This document shows positions 11,813 through 23,421 of a stretch of 64,000 nucleotides of DNA, piece after piece. The DNA comes from Antedon bifida. Its lineage: Eukaryota; Echinodermata; Crinoidea; Comatulida; Antedonidae. Numbering within the stretch: the stretch's first letter is position 1; every line of letters starts with the position of its first letter. The notes under the pieces were generated by a model. That model did not search any database. It saw nothing but the letters and a program-made list of their open reading frames with translations, and was not told where the DNA came from. The stretch covers positions 19,702,717 through 19,766,716 of the forward strand of contig OY727098.1 in NCBI GenBank assembly GCA_963402885.1. The letters are read 5' to 3'. Both the position numbers and the translations under genes were made by a program.

Positions 11813-13068
11813 AGGTGTATAACAAATAAATGGTAGTGGTAGTAGGAAACTGAGAGAATTTCATGCAAGTACTGAATTATGTACTGTACGCATCTGTTAT
11901 GATCCTGAATGAAATGACTGGCAGAATGCAGTGTTTTTAGCAATTAATTTACATTAAAATTTTGTAATTATTCCTGTAATAACTGTTGGTAAATTACTGT
12001 ATACACAAAAAAAAATGCATCTGAATTTCATGAAAATGATAACATGATGATGTGTTTGTGTATTTTAAGTAGCCTAAGACCCACTACATTTTTCTTGCAT
12101 AAAGCCAAAATCTCAAACTTCCCCATGAAACAAATTAGGGTCCTTATTATGTTCCCCCACACTTAATAGTATAAGCAAATCGCATATGGCGTAGTTTTCA
12201 GAAATATCCCCTGCAATTTTAAGTAATTTGTACTTATTTATATTTATTTCACCGATTCTTACATGTTTTCATGTATGAAATGTGGGCTTGCAATAAATGA
12301 AAAATGCAGCTTTAATATGAATAAACAATATAATTATTTTAACCTGAGTTTAGTTATTTTTGTTAATCTGAGAGTGGTTATAAAGCAATACATAGCCATG
12401 AAATTGGTAGAGGTTTAAAGCTTGCCTCTGCTGGTGGATGAAGTCTAGGAAAAGGAGGTTGTTTGTACTTTAAAGAAAGCATCGATTTCAGATGAGTAGA
12501 GGGTTACCCTCCTGGCCTTCGTAAATTCAGCAGCCCTGGGGCCTGCTGTTCCGCTTAGTATCGCCATGGTAGCCAGGATTCAGAATTGATAGGTGTACAT
12601 GAGCTAGTGATATTAAACAATATTCTGTAAATGATGAAACGTGTACAATTCTCAGGTTTTTTATGTGGTTAGCTAAACAAATACCAGTATCCAGCACTAT
12701 TGCCCTGATTTAATAGAGGAAAAAACACTTAATATTTTAAACTCTTTGTAACGATTGAAATTTTATTCAATTAACACACAACTGTTTGATGAATGAAAAT
12801 CATTCACTTAAACCACATCAAACTCAACTGTGACTACTGTATAATATTGCTGCAGAGCATTCCGTAATCTTTTATCTTTCAAATAATTCTTTCCACACAT
12901 GTACAGTATTTTTTAACTCGGTCAAGTTCCTGGAAAATGTGGAAGCTTTTATGATGACCAGGAGAAATCATCATCAAATCATCTGTATTTATCATGTATC
13001 ATTTTTTTGTTTTATGATTAGGTAAATAGGTAATCCTGTGTAAAATAAATTCAGTCTTTATTAATTAT
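11813..13068. other. Intergenic stretch between ELOVL and NDUFB7
   Basis: AT-rich sequence with scattered polyA-like words. It may hold the 3' UTR of NDUFB7 just left of 13069. No open frame, RNA gene or repeat structure is evident. Confidence 0.6.
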
Positions 13069-14496
13069 TTAACCCTTCAATTCTTCTTTTTCAGCTCTTA
13101 TTCTCTTCCTTTTAGCTCGCTCTAACAACCGTTTTTCTCTCTCAAATTCCTTCATTCGTATAACAAAGCTGAAAAGACAAGAAATAACAAATTTAGTTAT
13201 CATTGGGTTGGAGAAATGTATGGAATAAAAACACACTTTTTCAATTGTCACGCAGCATGCAAAGAAAGATTACACACACTGTACCATCATATGCTACATC
13301 AATACCTCATCATGGATATTCTTATGACATCATTTAAACGTGGTGTGTGCTTGGCCAGCGGTTAGATTTGGGAGTGCTTTGAATTCAGGAAAATTGAGGA
13401 ATACTCATTTTAAAAGAGACAGTTATTATTATATTAAAAGTTGTTTATCTATCAAAAATAACACTTACTCATCAAATTCGCACTGATCATATTCATGTTT
13501 GGCATGTTCACAATGAAAACCTAATGGAAACTGATCACGACGGCATTTCCGATAAGATATTAAAAGATGAGCACAATAATCTCGGTCTTTCCAATTCAGA
13601 TTTGCATTATTCATTTCTTCTTCTGTTGCAACCATCACTGTAGTGTAATGACAACAAATTTTTAGATAATAATTTACTTAAGCGAAATAATTTCAACCAA
13701 TTATTAAATTACATGTCAATTTTGAGGTTGCTGCTGGTGTGTGGCTTGAGTAAAGGGTGAGCCCCATGCCAGATGCGCAAGATGTGTATTTAATTTTAAT
13801 ATTTAGGAATTTAGAGAAAAAGCACATACACAGTAAGTCTCACACACCTGGGGGGTGAGGTTCATGTTTTTTTACTGAGAATCAGACTGAAGCTCTCACA
13901 CCACACACAGACCTGAATTTTTTTTTTCCAGCAATCTCAATCTTTTTTAAAAAAATTACTTCAAAAGAACTTAAAAACCAACTTTTTGTTGAGTATGTTA
14001 AAAAGTTGGCCAGGACAATTCTGGCCCCTTTTTTTTTTAGTGTGCAAGGATTTCAATATATTTATTAAATATTATTATTAATAATATGCCTAGGCCTAGC
14101 CTAGGCCTGAAAGGCTAGGCCCTAGGGCTTATTCTACACAATTTTAATTTAAATTAAAAAAAAATTAAATTAAATATTAAATTGGGTTAGGCAGCTAGGC
14201 CTATACTATAGAGTAAAAAGCGCTGCACGTGTAGTGTACACTATACTAACTAGGTAGACCTAGGCCCTAGTACTAGGCCCCCCTTTTTCTCCAGGATTGC
14301 CAGCAGAGACCAGGCGGCCTAGATTAGCCCCAGACTAGGCTAGAGAGAGGAGTGTGAGTGACCACTAGGCCTATCCAAAAATACCTCGTTCTTCTCTTCC
14401 ATCAGGAAACCCATAAAGAGGATCAAAAGTCGGGTCAGCTCCTAGCGTCGGCGCCGTATCAGGATGTATGAAATAGTGAGAGACATAATGTCCCAT
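13069..14496 (-). CDS. NDUFB7: NADH dehydrogenase (complex I) beta subcomplex subunit 7
   Basis: Three exons on the minus strand: 14385-14496, 13469-13637 and 13069-13168. They total 381 nt and encode 126 residues (the human protein has 137). Exon 2 carries the twin CX9C (CHCH) motif: C-AHLLISYRK-C and C-EHAKHEYDQ-C. The family uses this motif for disulphide-relay import into the mitochondrial intermembrane space. Exon 3 reads RMKEFEREKRLLERAKRKR, a charged helix highly conserved in NDUFB7. The N-terminus MGHYVSHYF keeps Gly2, the myristoylation site known in the mammalian protein. It acts as an accessory subunit of respiratory complex I. The start was chosen because MG and the exon length match the family. 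It is divergent from the GPX4 gene. Confidence 0.95.
14085..14380. repeat. TAGGCC/CTAG-rich tract in NDUFB7 intron 1
   Basis: CCTAGGCCTAGCC-type words recur at 14088-14130, 14188-14280 and 14320-14375, ending next to the exon 1 donor at 14384. Much of the tract is palindromic. Confidence 0.7.
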
Positions 14497-15668
14497 CTTG
14501 AATACTTATATACTTTTATTTTCTTCAGAAAGTTAGGCCTCCATACAATGACTTATAAAAAGCGTAACAGAGACGGTTTTGACCGGTCTTCTTATTGGTC
14601 CACTGCACATAGTCTCGGCGCTAGCGATTTTCGCTCGAGCTTCTTACAAATAAAAAAATATTACGACGCATGGGGGCGGCATTACAGTTTTTCATCAGAT
14701 CGGGGCGGGAGAGAGCTCTGTAGCCGTATTTACCATTTTCACTTAAGCAAAATCTCCTATCTAAGTGAGTTGAGTGAAATACTTAATATTTAATATATGA
14801 TGAAATTAGATCTCGGATCGTTTTATTTATTTTTATTTTCTTCTTATTTTTATGTTCCATTGAGATCCAGCCACTGATACCACCAACAGCATTGTCATTT
14901 TTTCACTAAAGCCCGTTGGTGAAAATGACCCGTTCTATTATCATGTCTGTATGGGCACATCACATTTTTTTGTCACATAAAGTTTGATAGTGTAGACAAA
15001 GCTTTACAGAACCTCATATACCGGAATGGTGATAGAATATTCTCTGTAGGCCTATATTCCTCCCCTGCACATAATTCTGTGAAAAAAAGAATTTTAATTT
15101 GCCTTTGGATATATTTTATAATTTATAAATAAACATTCTTTAATTGCATAGCCACTATAATTAGTTAATCTAGTTATTAATCACTGTAAACTATAACGTG
15201 AAGAAAAATGATACAAGGCCAGTGTACCGTCCAGAGAAGATAATATTTTCACTGATTTCACTCCTGGTTGAGATACAATGTTTGCTTATGGAACAAATTG
15301 CAACAAAGCTATACAACTGACAAAAAGATATGGTAAAATGTTTAAAATACTGTTTAAAACGGTTAATTAGAGACCAACTCTACTAAAGACCACTAAAACC
15401 CGGGTCCCAAAAAGGGGTATGTAGTATGTTTACGCGCATGATTATTGTTGACAACAACTCACTACTAATGTCCCCATTAGCGTCCCATATGTGATCAAAA
15501 TCTGTCAAATAATTCTACGAAAAAAAGGGGGAGGAGCCAGCGCGCGAAAGCATGCTTTTTGTCACAAGATTACATAATTTGTTTAGGCCTAGATCATTAC
15601 AAAGCAGTTTTTTACCGTGCCGGTTTATTACTGCTATTCCATACGTTAGTGTTGTAAGCTTCACAATT
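14497..15668. promoter_or_regulatory. Divergent 5' region of NDUFB7 and GPX4
   Basis: About 1.17 kb separates the NDUFB7 start (14496) from the proposed GPX4 exon 1. It contains an ATTGG (inverted CCAAT) near 14595, CG-rich words around 14630-14710 and a dispersed repeat copy at 14850-14925. TAGGCC words appear from 15580. No coding frame beyond chance is seen. Promoter function is inferred from position. Confidence 0.4.
14850..14925 (+). repeat. Dispersed repeat copy, ATCCAGCCACTGATACC family
   Basis: The words CCATTGAGATCCAGCCACTG, then AGCATTGTCATTTTTT, are shared in order with the reverse complement of 48735-48810. There the family continues into a CTGATGA/GAAA segment. AATTTGCCTTTGG, which directly follows in the other copy, reappears here only at about 15092, suggesting later rearrangement. 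The class is unknown. Confidence 0.55.
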
Positions 15669-15960
15669 ATGGTAAGTTATATGGCTAGTAAAATTAAGCC
15701 TAGGCTAGACTAGATTAAAATTAGATCGCGAGTAAGACTGGGCTAGCCTACTACTAACTAGGCTAGGCCTACTCGACGAGTAGAGTACGGCCTAGCTAGC
15801 ATCTAGTACTACCTATAGTAGGCCTATATGCCTCTAGTCTAGGCCTAGCCTAGAAGTAATCCAGACGCAACGTCTACTCTACGCCTACTGTTAGTATGAG
15901 TGAGAAGATCTATATATATTAATTATAATATAAAATAGGCCTAGCTAGGCTAGATGCCTT
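15580..15960. repeat. TAGGCC/CTAG-rich tract around GPX4 exon 1
   Basis: Clusters at 15583-15590, 15700-15780 and 15790-15860 and again near 15935-15955 contain CTAGGCCTA, GGCTAGCC and ACTAGGC words. They surround the proposed first exon ending at 15671. Confidence 0.7.
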
Positions 15961-18900
15961 AAAAAGTGATTACAAAATATATCAGTTTAATATTTCGGCG
16001 CTAGTTCCGTTTCGCACCTGTCATTTATTTCGACTCAAAATGTGTTAAATAAATTTATCGAGAGTACCACACCTTAGAATTAGGCCTCAAAAATACTTTT
16101 ATGAAGGAGATCATACAAAAAGTAACAAATAAATGCTTTAAATTGATGAATATACAGACGTGTTTCTCGCACATCAGTTCCATACGCCATGTTCAATGTT
16201 GTTGTTTCTATGGAGCGCCAAAAGAGCAATCATAATAGAGGGCTAAAAACTCAATATAATTCGTATATTTAATGCATTTGTTGGTGAAAATTACGTTCAA
16301 TTTTAATATATTTTGTCAATGCAACAAAACCCTAGGCCTAAATCAGCATCACTACCTAGCCTAGGCCTAAGACTACGAGGAATATTATTTAGATCATTGG
16401 GGTATAAAAACTATAGTACATGTAATATGATGATGAACTTGTCGATTTTCATTCTAAAAGTTAACGAAAACTGCGGAAACCATGTACAGTATCAACAGTA
16501 ACATTTTTGTTGCATTGACATTGACAAAATATATTAAAATTGAACGTAATTTTCACCAATAAATGCATTAAATATACGCATTATATTGAGTTTTTAGCCC
16601 TCTATTATGATTGCTCTTTTGGCGCTCCATAGAAACAACAACATTCAACATGGCGTATGCGAAATTGACGAACCGATGTGCGAGAAACACGTCTGTAAAT
16701 TCATCAATTTAAAGCATTTATTTGTCACTTTTTAGGTGATCTCCTTCGTAAAACTATTTTTGAGGCCTAATTCTAAGGTGTGGTACTCACGATAAAGGTT
16801 CTTAACAAATTTTGAGTCGAAATAAATGACAGGTGCGAAACGGAACTAGCGCCAATATTTCTTTCTGTGAAAAAAGTCAGTATTTGCGTTGTAAACAATT
16901 AAAAAAAATAAAAAAAAATGTAACTTTGTCAGAAATTAAAATGACAATATTTGACAGTAAATAAAAAAGCCTGTAATTCCAGATCATTTTGCATTATCTA
17001 ATTTTGTGACGGTATATTCTTTGCTCCGTACAATGTCATACACATTTGTTTGTTTAACCTCTCTCTCAATGGAATGAACTTCATTAATTAATATGTAACA
17101 CGTAGTAATGCATGCTTTACTTAGTATAAAATAAATTTACAATAGACTTGGCCCCATATGGTAGTGTACTTAGTATATCTCATAAAGGGGGCTTACCACA
17201 TCAAATATGATATGGATGATGACCCCATTTAAATGAATACTTTTTGTTTATTTAATATCTCAATTTAAATACTGAACATGTTTAGAAAGGTCAAGAGGTA
17301 CGTATATAAATCTAAAGTCCAATTTTATTCTTAAAGGTCAGCTAGAAACATGCATGTCAAAATTATTTTGTAAATTATATTTAAAACGTTTTAATAAATT
17401 GCACTGAAAACATTTCTTAATGGTAAAATTTTGGTTAAAATCAGTAGTAGTTATATTACGTAATTGTCTATTTTCCAGTAAGTAATATTTTTCAAAATAA
17501 TTGCGATGACTTTACAGAAACTGAAAATATAGGGCAAGAAATGTTTGTATTGTACAAAAGTAAATTCATGACTTTGATTAAAACCCAGAAATGAAATTTA
17601 AGTTACATAATATTTAATACATTGTGTAATTATTTCGTACCAGTACCATACAGTAACATTATTGCAGGCCTTGTCTTTTAAGGTGAGTGAGACTCACCTA
17701 ACACACTCTTAAACTGCCCTTGAGGAGTGCGATTTACAACACGCCTAAATTTGGTAAACTTCTACACCCGAAAATACAAACAGCACACCTACAGCACCCC
17801 TGAATGTATTGAGGAGTGCAATTTGTAGCACACTTATGATTTTCAAAAGACAAGGCCTGTTATTGTGATCTTTAGATGCCTCCTTATGACATTTGTGTAC
17901 ATTTGCATCTATTATAAACTATTTTATTGGATCTACTGTATGGTGCATTGTAAAAGCTTTTTCTAAATCAGCTAAGAATATAATGTGAGTCTCTTAGTTA
18001 GTCCATTTAACAACTTAGCAATAATGATGTTCAAATTCTATCAAGTCAAGTATTTTGTTTTGCAGGCACAAGTCATGGATTGGAAGAAAGCAAAGTCAAT
18101 ATATGAATTTTCATTAAATGATATAGATGGCAATGAAGTTAGTTTAGAAAAATACAGGTACAGTATACTAACTCAGTTCATCATGTTAATATCGGAACTA
18201 TAATGGGAATTGCTGGATGACAACAACAATTTGCAGTAAACCCCACCTACAGTACTTCCACACAGCTCATGCCCCAAGCTCCTGTCCACAATTTTCTAAG
18301 AGTGACAAGACACCAATTTAAAACATCACCTGTATCTTAGAATTTTATATACTGTTACCACAATACAATACCAATGTGAATTTAAATTTTCAACATTATT
18401 ATATAAATGTATTACACACACTGTTTACAAAGTGAAAATTTCACCACCTAAATGTCAATTGAGGTTGGTAAACATAGAAACATTATTTACTTTATTCTCC
18501 GTGTTAAACATAGTACTTGGATATAGAACACAGGGGAATAAAATATCATACTCCGATAAACACTGCAGCTCTTGTTGCCATAGCAAGTTTGATTGCATTT
18601 TCTGGAACTTTTGGCTTACAAGCTATAGAGCTTCATTGACTCTTTACAAGCCCCAGATTTTTTTGTCGAACAAATAAATGAAATTAAACTTGTTTATTAA
18701 TATAAGTAAAGGTTGGGTTAATTAACAAGCACATGTTTTCCATTTGATCTGTCAATTATTAACGTAACTGTTTGAACTAAAAATACAAACAAACAGACTT
18801 ACAGTATACTGAGTGGCTGTTGTTAGATCCTATGAAACTATTTACTAAAAAGCTTTTTTTTTGTTTGATTATTTGCAGGGGTCATGTTTGCTTAATAGTA

Positions 18901-21216
18901 AACGTTGCCTCTCAATGAGGGTTCACCGTTAAGAACTACACTCAGCTACAAGAATTGCACGCTAAGTATGCTGAGTCAAAAGGTCTTAGAATCCTAGCAT
19001 TCCCTTGCAACCAATTTGGCAAGCAGGTAATTGATAAAGGAAAAGTAAATATTTGTTTGCACTAGACTTAGTAGAAATTGAACCAAATGGTAACTTTTCC
19101 AAAAGCCATGGGTATTAAATTTCAGTTGTTGTTGTGGTTAATTTTACCAAAACCGTTTTACTGGGCAGGCAGTGGTCAGTAAAAATAATAATCATTGGCC
19201 TTGGTTAATTTAAAGGAATTGTAACAATGGATTTTTTCTACAGGTAATGTTTATTCATTCAAACAACAGACTCGAGCCTGGTCCAGGCTCAGGTTTCTGA
19301 GTGCCCAGTTTTTCCTCAAATCATGAGTCGTAGATTTTATGTTATTGTTAGTCCATTTTTGAATAATTGTTTTATATTTTTAGGAACCGGGAACAAATGC
19401 AGAAATTAAGGAATTCGCTACAAGTAAATTTGGTGCTGAATTTGATTTATTTGCAAAGATTGAAGTGAATGGAGATAATGCTGACCCACTTTATAAATAT
19501 CTTAAAAGCAAGCAAGGTGGAACACTAGGAAGGTTTGTAATAAACACTCATCATTTTTTATTAGCATGGAAATAAAATTAATATTATTATTTATTATTCT
19601 GCCATTATCTTCTTATAGTAATCTCAAACATTATTGACTAAAAATAAAGGAATCTTTCATTGAATTTTATACTAAAAGTACTTGATTTCTTTCTTTCTTT
19701 TTTCAAAGATGATGTTCTTCCATGCAATTATATAATACATAATTATAAACATTTACTTATTTATTGACATTATCATAATGATTTTTTAATTTCAAATGTT
19801 TAAGAGAAATTGTAGAAGTGTAAAAAGATAGGCATCAATAAATATAAAGAACTGTACTGTAAAAGTAATGGACTGTACATCATGTATCCATACATGCAAA
19901 TCCATATATTTATCATAATTAATTTACTATTTCATTGAGTTATTTTTATTTTACAAGGTTTTTATTAGATCATTACTTTAAAATGCGCATAACATATTAT
20001 TTCTTGCAATACTCAAGGATTGCTAGGTTTACAGCAATACATTATAGTTCATAGGAATGTGCATATTACAAAAAAAAATAAAATGTATTTATTATCATAT
20101 ATATCTTTACTATATCCATAAACAATATAAATAACTAAAAAAAATGGGGGTGCGTATGCAGGCATGCATACTACCATTCATTGTGCTGGTTTTAATGGGC
20201 ACAGCATCCACATGCATGCACACACACATATACATACCCAATGTAGTTAATTGCGTTTCCGTAGAATTCTATTTCTGTAAATTTAACCTTGATAGTACTT
20301 CACTCCTTTTAAAAAGAGGTCATTCCTATATACATATATTATAGAATTACGATGTGAATAATCTTCTGAACAACATTACTTTACTAAATTGCAACCTTTT
20401 TTTCTCATTTCAGTTCAATAAAATGGAATTTCACCAAGGTAAGCTGATTTTTTTTTAAATTTAATGTTGGATTTTCAATGTCTGTGTAAATATGCTTGGC
20501 CTTCTAACTCATGACCAACTTGAGTTTTCGCATCACCAAAATAACATTACAATAATTAGTCTTCACCAACAAGACATATTGATTAGCTACAACATGACAT
20601 GGTCTTTTCTACCTAATGTAGTAGTCCATTTACCAACATTTTTGGTACGTTTTTCTTGTAGTTCCTTATAAATAAAGAAGGTATTCCAGTAAAACGATAT
20701 GGACCAACGACTTCTCCACAAGTAAGTAATAATAATATTAATAATATCCTGGATTTATGTAGCGCCTAATGTTGTAAAACTTCTAAGCGCTGAACATTAT
20801 TACCCAGTACTTAACATTGCAGTTAAAATATTTATAATTGACAGATTTAGTAAAGTAGTCTGATGCAGGTACAGTATAGGATACATCCAAACAATCTTTT
20901 TATAAAGCTATTATTATTAATTGTGTATAACTAGCAAGAGGCATAGAAATGTCTCAGAATGTTGTTAGTGCAAAAGTTAAATGGCCGGGGTTGTCTGAAA
21001 ATCAATTTTTAGTTTAATTTGGCCACACAACTTCCATCCATGATGGCAGCTTCATAATGTGAGTCTCTTAGTCCAAAAGTATTTTCTATCTTTTTTAATT
21101 GTCAATTTGTGATCAATATGATTATTTCTAGTCATTTTAAATAAATATATCTATAAAAAAATATTTTTTAAATCTCTTTTCAGAGCTGTGCGAAAGACTT
21201 CAGTAAATACTGGTGA
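15669..21216 (+). CDS. GPX4: Phospholipid-hydroperoxide glutathione peroxidase, selenocysteine-containing
   Basis: GPX4 reduces phospholipid hydroperoxides using glutathione. The exons are 18066-18157, 18879-19026, 19384-19532, 20414-20438, 20662-20721 and 21184-21216, plus a proposed exon 1 supplying only ATG at 15669-15671 before a GTAAGT donor. All phases fit, giving about 169 residues (the cytosolic human form has 170). Exon 3 reads VNVASQ-TGA-GF: the TGA at 18916-18918 is at the catalytic selenocysteine, about residue 45. The partners of the active site are visible as FPCNQFGKQ (Gln) and KWNFTKF (Trp, Asn). The protein ends KDFSKYW. An ATG inside exon 2 (18075) is an alternative start. 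A SECIS element follows in the 3' UTR, so TGA is decoded, not a stop. Confidence 0.94.
15997..16853. mobile_element. 857-bp foldback element with 8-bp target duplication
   Basis: The left arm from 15997 begins GGCGCTAGTTCCGTTTCGCA. The right arm is its reverse complement, ending at 16853. Inverted similarity runs for about 330-350 bp on each side, through GCGCCAAAAGAGCAATCAT and AAAATTACGTTCAATTTTAA. A roughly 175-bp unpaired centre (16330-16505) holds TAGGCC words. AATATTTC directly flanks both ends (15989-15996 and 16854-16861), an 8-bp target duplication. No transposase is encoded. GG-starting termini with an 8-bp duplication could fit Merlin, P or MULE-like mobilisers, not assigned. It lies in GPX4 intron 1. 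Confidence 0.82.
17665..17859. mobile_element. 195-bp TIR element (MITE), CAGGCCTTGTCTTTT ends
   Basis: Perfect 15-bp terminal inverted repeats (CAGGCCTTGTCTTTT / AAAAGACAAGGCCTG) bound the element. TTATTG flanks both ends (17659-17664 and 17860-17865), a 6-bp target duplication. The interior carries GAGGAGTGCGATTTACAACA and a similar phrase near 17810, so it is internally repetitive. The CAG...CTG ends recall hAT elements, but a 6-bp duplication is unusual for them. It is in GPX4 intron 1. Confidence 0.7.
20727..20800 (+). repeat. Short dispersed repeat with (AAT)n and TAGCGC words
   Basis: An (AAT)n-like start is followed by TTTATGTAGCGCCTAATG and TTCTAAGCGCTGAACATTA. A similar arrangement ((AAT)n, TTATATAGCGCATAT, ATGCGCTTTACAT) lies at 31320-31390. 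This is a short interspersed repeat without coding sequence in GPX4 intron 6. Confidence 0.45.
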
Positions 21217-21279
21217 TAGTGGTAGCAGTTTTAAAGAAAGGGTATCGGCATACAGGTTGTGTGTCCATGTGATGTGTAA

Positions 21280-21352
21280 TCTTGCAACACTTTATGACGG
21301 TCGACTCCTAAACCGCACTAGCGGTGGTGTTGACCTGACAATTGCGTGCTTG
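21280..21352 (+). promoter_or_regulatory. SECIS element (type II) in the GPX4 3' UTR
   Basis: ATGA at 21294-21297 and TGA at 21336-21338 form the non-Watson-Crick quartet. Between them GGTCGACTCC pairs with GGTGTTGACC (10 positions, one U-U mismatch). An AAA motif lies 12 nt after ATGA, the spacing expected of SECIS. It is followed by a mini-helix CCGC-ACTA-GCGG, the extra stem of type II SECIS. It lies 78 nt after the stop codon. In animals SECIS recruits SBP2 and the selenocysteine elongation factor so that the upstream TGA is read as selenocysteine. Confidence 0.9.
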
Positions 21353-21399
21353 TGTTTGTATGGTTGCTCTTACAAGGTCACATAACCTTATACGTTGAT

Positions 21400-22128
21400 A
21401 ACTCCTTCGTATCTGCTTTTAAGTTTTAATTAAATGTTTTCTTCAATATCATGTTTTAATCAACTCATATTTTAATTTTTATAGAGATTTTTAGGGTAAG
21501 CTATGAAATAGTGAATTTGAAGTTGTATTTTAAATAGTTAGTTTAATTTTCCGTCCAATCTAACAGTCATTGGTGGGAATACAAACTGTAAAATAAAATA
21601 AATGTATCAATTGATTTGCTGTTGACAAACACTGCTAACTTTTAGAAATAAGACAAGTTGATTCTAAGGCAGAATGTTTAGGAAACTTCTAATAAAACTA
21701 TTCGGTTTTGGAATTCAGAACAATGGATGACTCTCTGAACTCACCACATTGTTTTGGTTGTGTATGAACTGTTATTGTATAGTATTATGTCACATTACAC
21801 AGTGATAATGATTTTGAAATTAATTACCAGTATTACTATTAATAATTCATTTGCTATCAACATTTTATTATTTAGATATTTTGAAATATGAATAATACCA
21901 AAAATACCTTTTTCAATGTGCAATTTCTTACTAACAGTGAATGTATTTAATCAAAACGTTATTTAATTGAAGCATAGAGCAACAAAACAGATGAAATAAT
22001 CTGACTTACATATTTTACCAAGAACTAATTCATTTCATTGCAATTCTTAGAAAATTAATCTTCCAAAACTACACTGCATATTTCATAACTTCTTGTTTTC
22101 AATACTGTAGGTTAATTAGGTAACTGAC
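21400..22128. other. Intergenic sequence after GPX4
   Basis: AT-rich, probably including the rest of the GPX4 3' UTR. An AATAAA is present in the AAATAAAATAAATG run near 21595. No other feature is seen before the duplicated block begins at about 22129. Confidence 0.5.
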
Positions 22129-22523
22129 TGATTTTTAATAAATGCTTACTGTATACAGTACAGTAGTATCATTGATTTATGATCTGAAAAATACTGGTTT
22201 TCAATAAACTGCAATGAGATTCACATCAAATTGTATTTGTTTAATTTCTAATATTTGTTTGACACTAACCAGGAGCATATTTCTCCATTTTATAACCCAC
22301 CATAAGAAAATAATTATTCTGATATATAATGTATATTTATTTATACTGTATATTTATTTATATATTGCATTGCATCAAGCACTTTAGTAATCAAGTTTAC
22401 TACATACTTTATGCCTTTTTTATAGATTGTTTGTATGTGCCTATGGAAAGTTCTTTTTGTTCATTATGTACACAGCGACTTATGACAAATGACTTGTGAC
22501 AAATGAAGAAATTCTAAAAATCA

Positions 22524-22579
22524 AACTTTTTTCAGAGAGATGTAATAAGCCGGCTTATTACATCTCTCTGAAAAAAGTT
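22524..22579. repeat. Perfect 56-bp palindrome (unit 1)
   Basis: The 28-bp arm AACTTTTTTCAGAGAGATGT... (22524-22551) is followed with no spacer by its exact reverse complement (22552-22579). With one mismatch the symmetry extends a few bases further (AAAATC). It lies about 840 bp upstream of the NXNL2-like start codon. A TGACGTGG word follows closely at about 22588. Confidence 0.95.
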
Positions 22580-22934
22580 CGATTTTCCTGACGTGGTGGG
22601 CGCTATACAATTTTTTATTTTACTATTAAAGATTTTACTTTCTTTTTTTATGAGGGCGTTGTTCATAAAATCATTTTTAAAAAGCGTTCCATATTTTCGA
22701 TCGATTATTCGATTTGTCACTACTTCGATCGTCACACATGGCGCGCATGGCAACAACAAACAATTCCAAAACTGGCTAGGCCTAGAACTTTTCAAATGTT
22801 ACGTTAACAAATATTAGTTTAAGGTATTCATGATTCACACTTCGCACTCAACTATCTTGGAATTCATGCATCGATCCTAACACTGATTAATATTAATAAT
22901 TAAACCCTAATTAAACTGTTTAAGAAAAAATCAA

Positions 22935-23330
22935 TAACTAGGGCCTAGCTAGCTAGCTAGGGCTAGGCCTAGGCCTACCTGGTTAGGGCCTAGGCTATCT
23001 AAAAGGTAGGTAGGTAGGTAGGTAGGCCTATAGTGTAGTGCCTTGGCTAGGCTACTACTAGTCTAGGCTAGTAGGTGGGACTAGCTAAGCCTAAGGTAGA
23101 CTTCTTAGGGCCTAATACTACAGCGCCCTCTACGCTGTGTCAGCAGAGTTTGCTCATTTGCAGATGTTTAATTAATACTAGGGCCTAGGCCTATATTATA
23201 TTAATTAATTACTAGGAGGCCTATTATTAATAGTATGTGCAAGTTGGCCAAGTATTTTCCCTGTGCTGGGCTCATCGGCACTTGATTCGGTCACACTACT
23301 AGGACTAGGGGGCCCTAGGCCTACCTCGTT
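22935..23330. repeat. TAGGCC/CTAG-rich tract upstream of NXNL2-like gene (unit 1)
   Basis: GCTAGCTAGCTAGGGCTAGG, a (TAGG)n microsatellite at 23005-23028 and further GGCCTAGGCCTA words occupy the 400 bp before the first coding exon. An identical tract is at 27051-27446 in unit 2. Confidence 0.85.
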
Positions 23331-23421
23331 GGCGTCGCTAGCTGGCTATTGCACATTTTTTTTAAACTTGTTTTAAAAATGTTTTTTCTCTTTTTATATT
23401 AGGGCTTATATACAGTAAATC

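Noticed and set aside
14464-14793. 109-codon frame opposite NDUFB7 exon 1
   Set aside because: Overlaps the coding exon on the other strand and crosses the promoter; no family match.
18916-18918. In-frame stop suggesting a GPX pseudogene
   Set aside because: The position is the catalytic selenocysteine and a SECIS follows in the 3' UTR; all other exons are intact.
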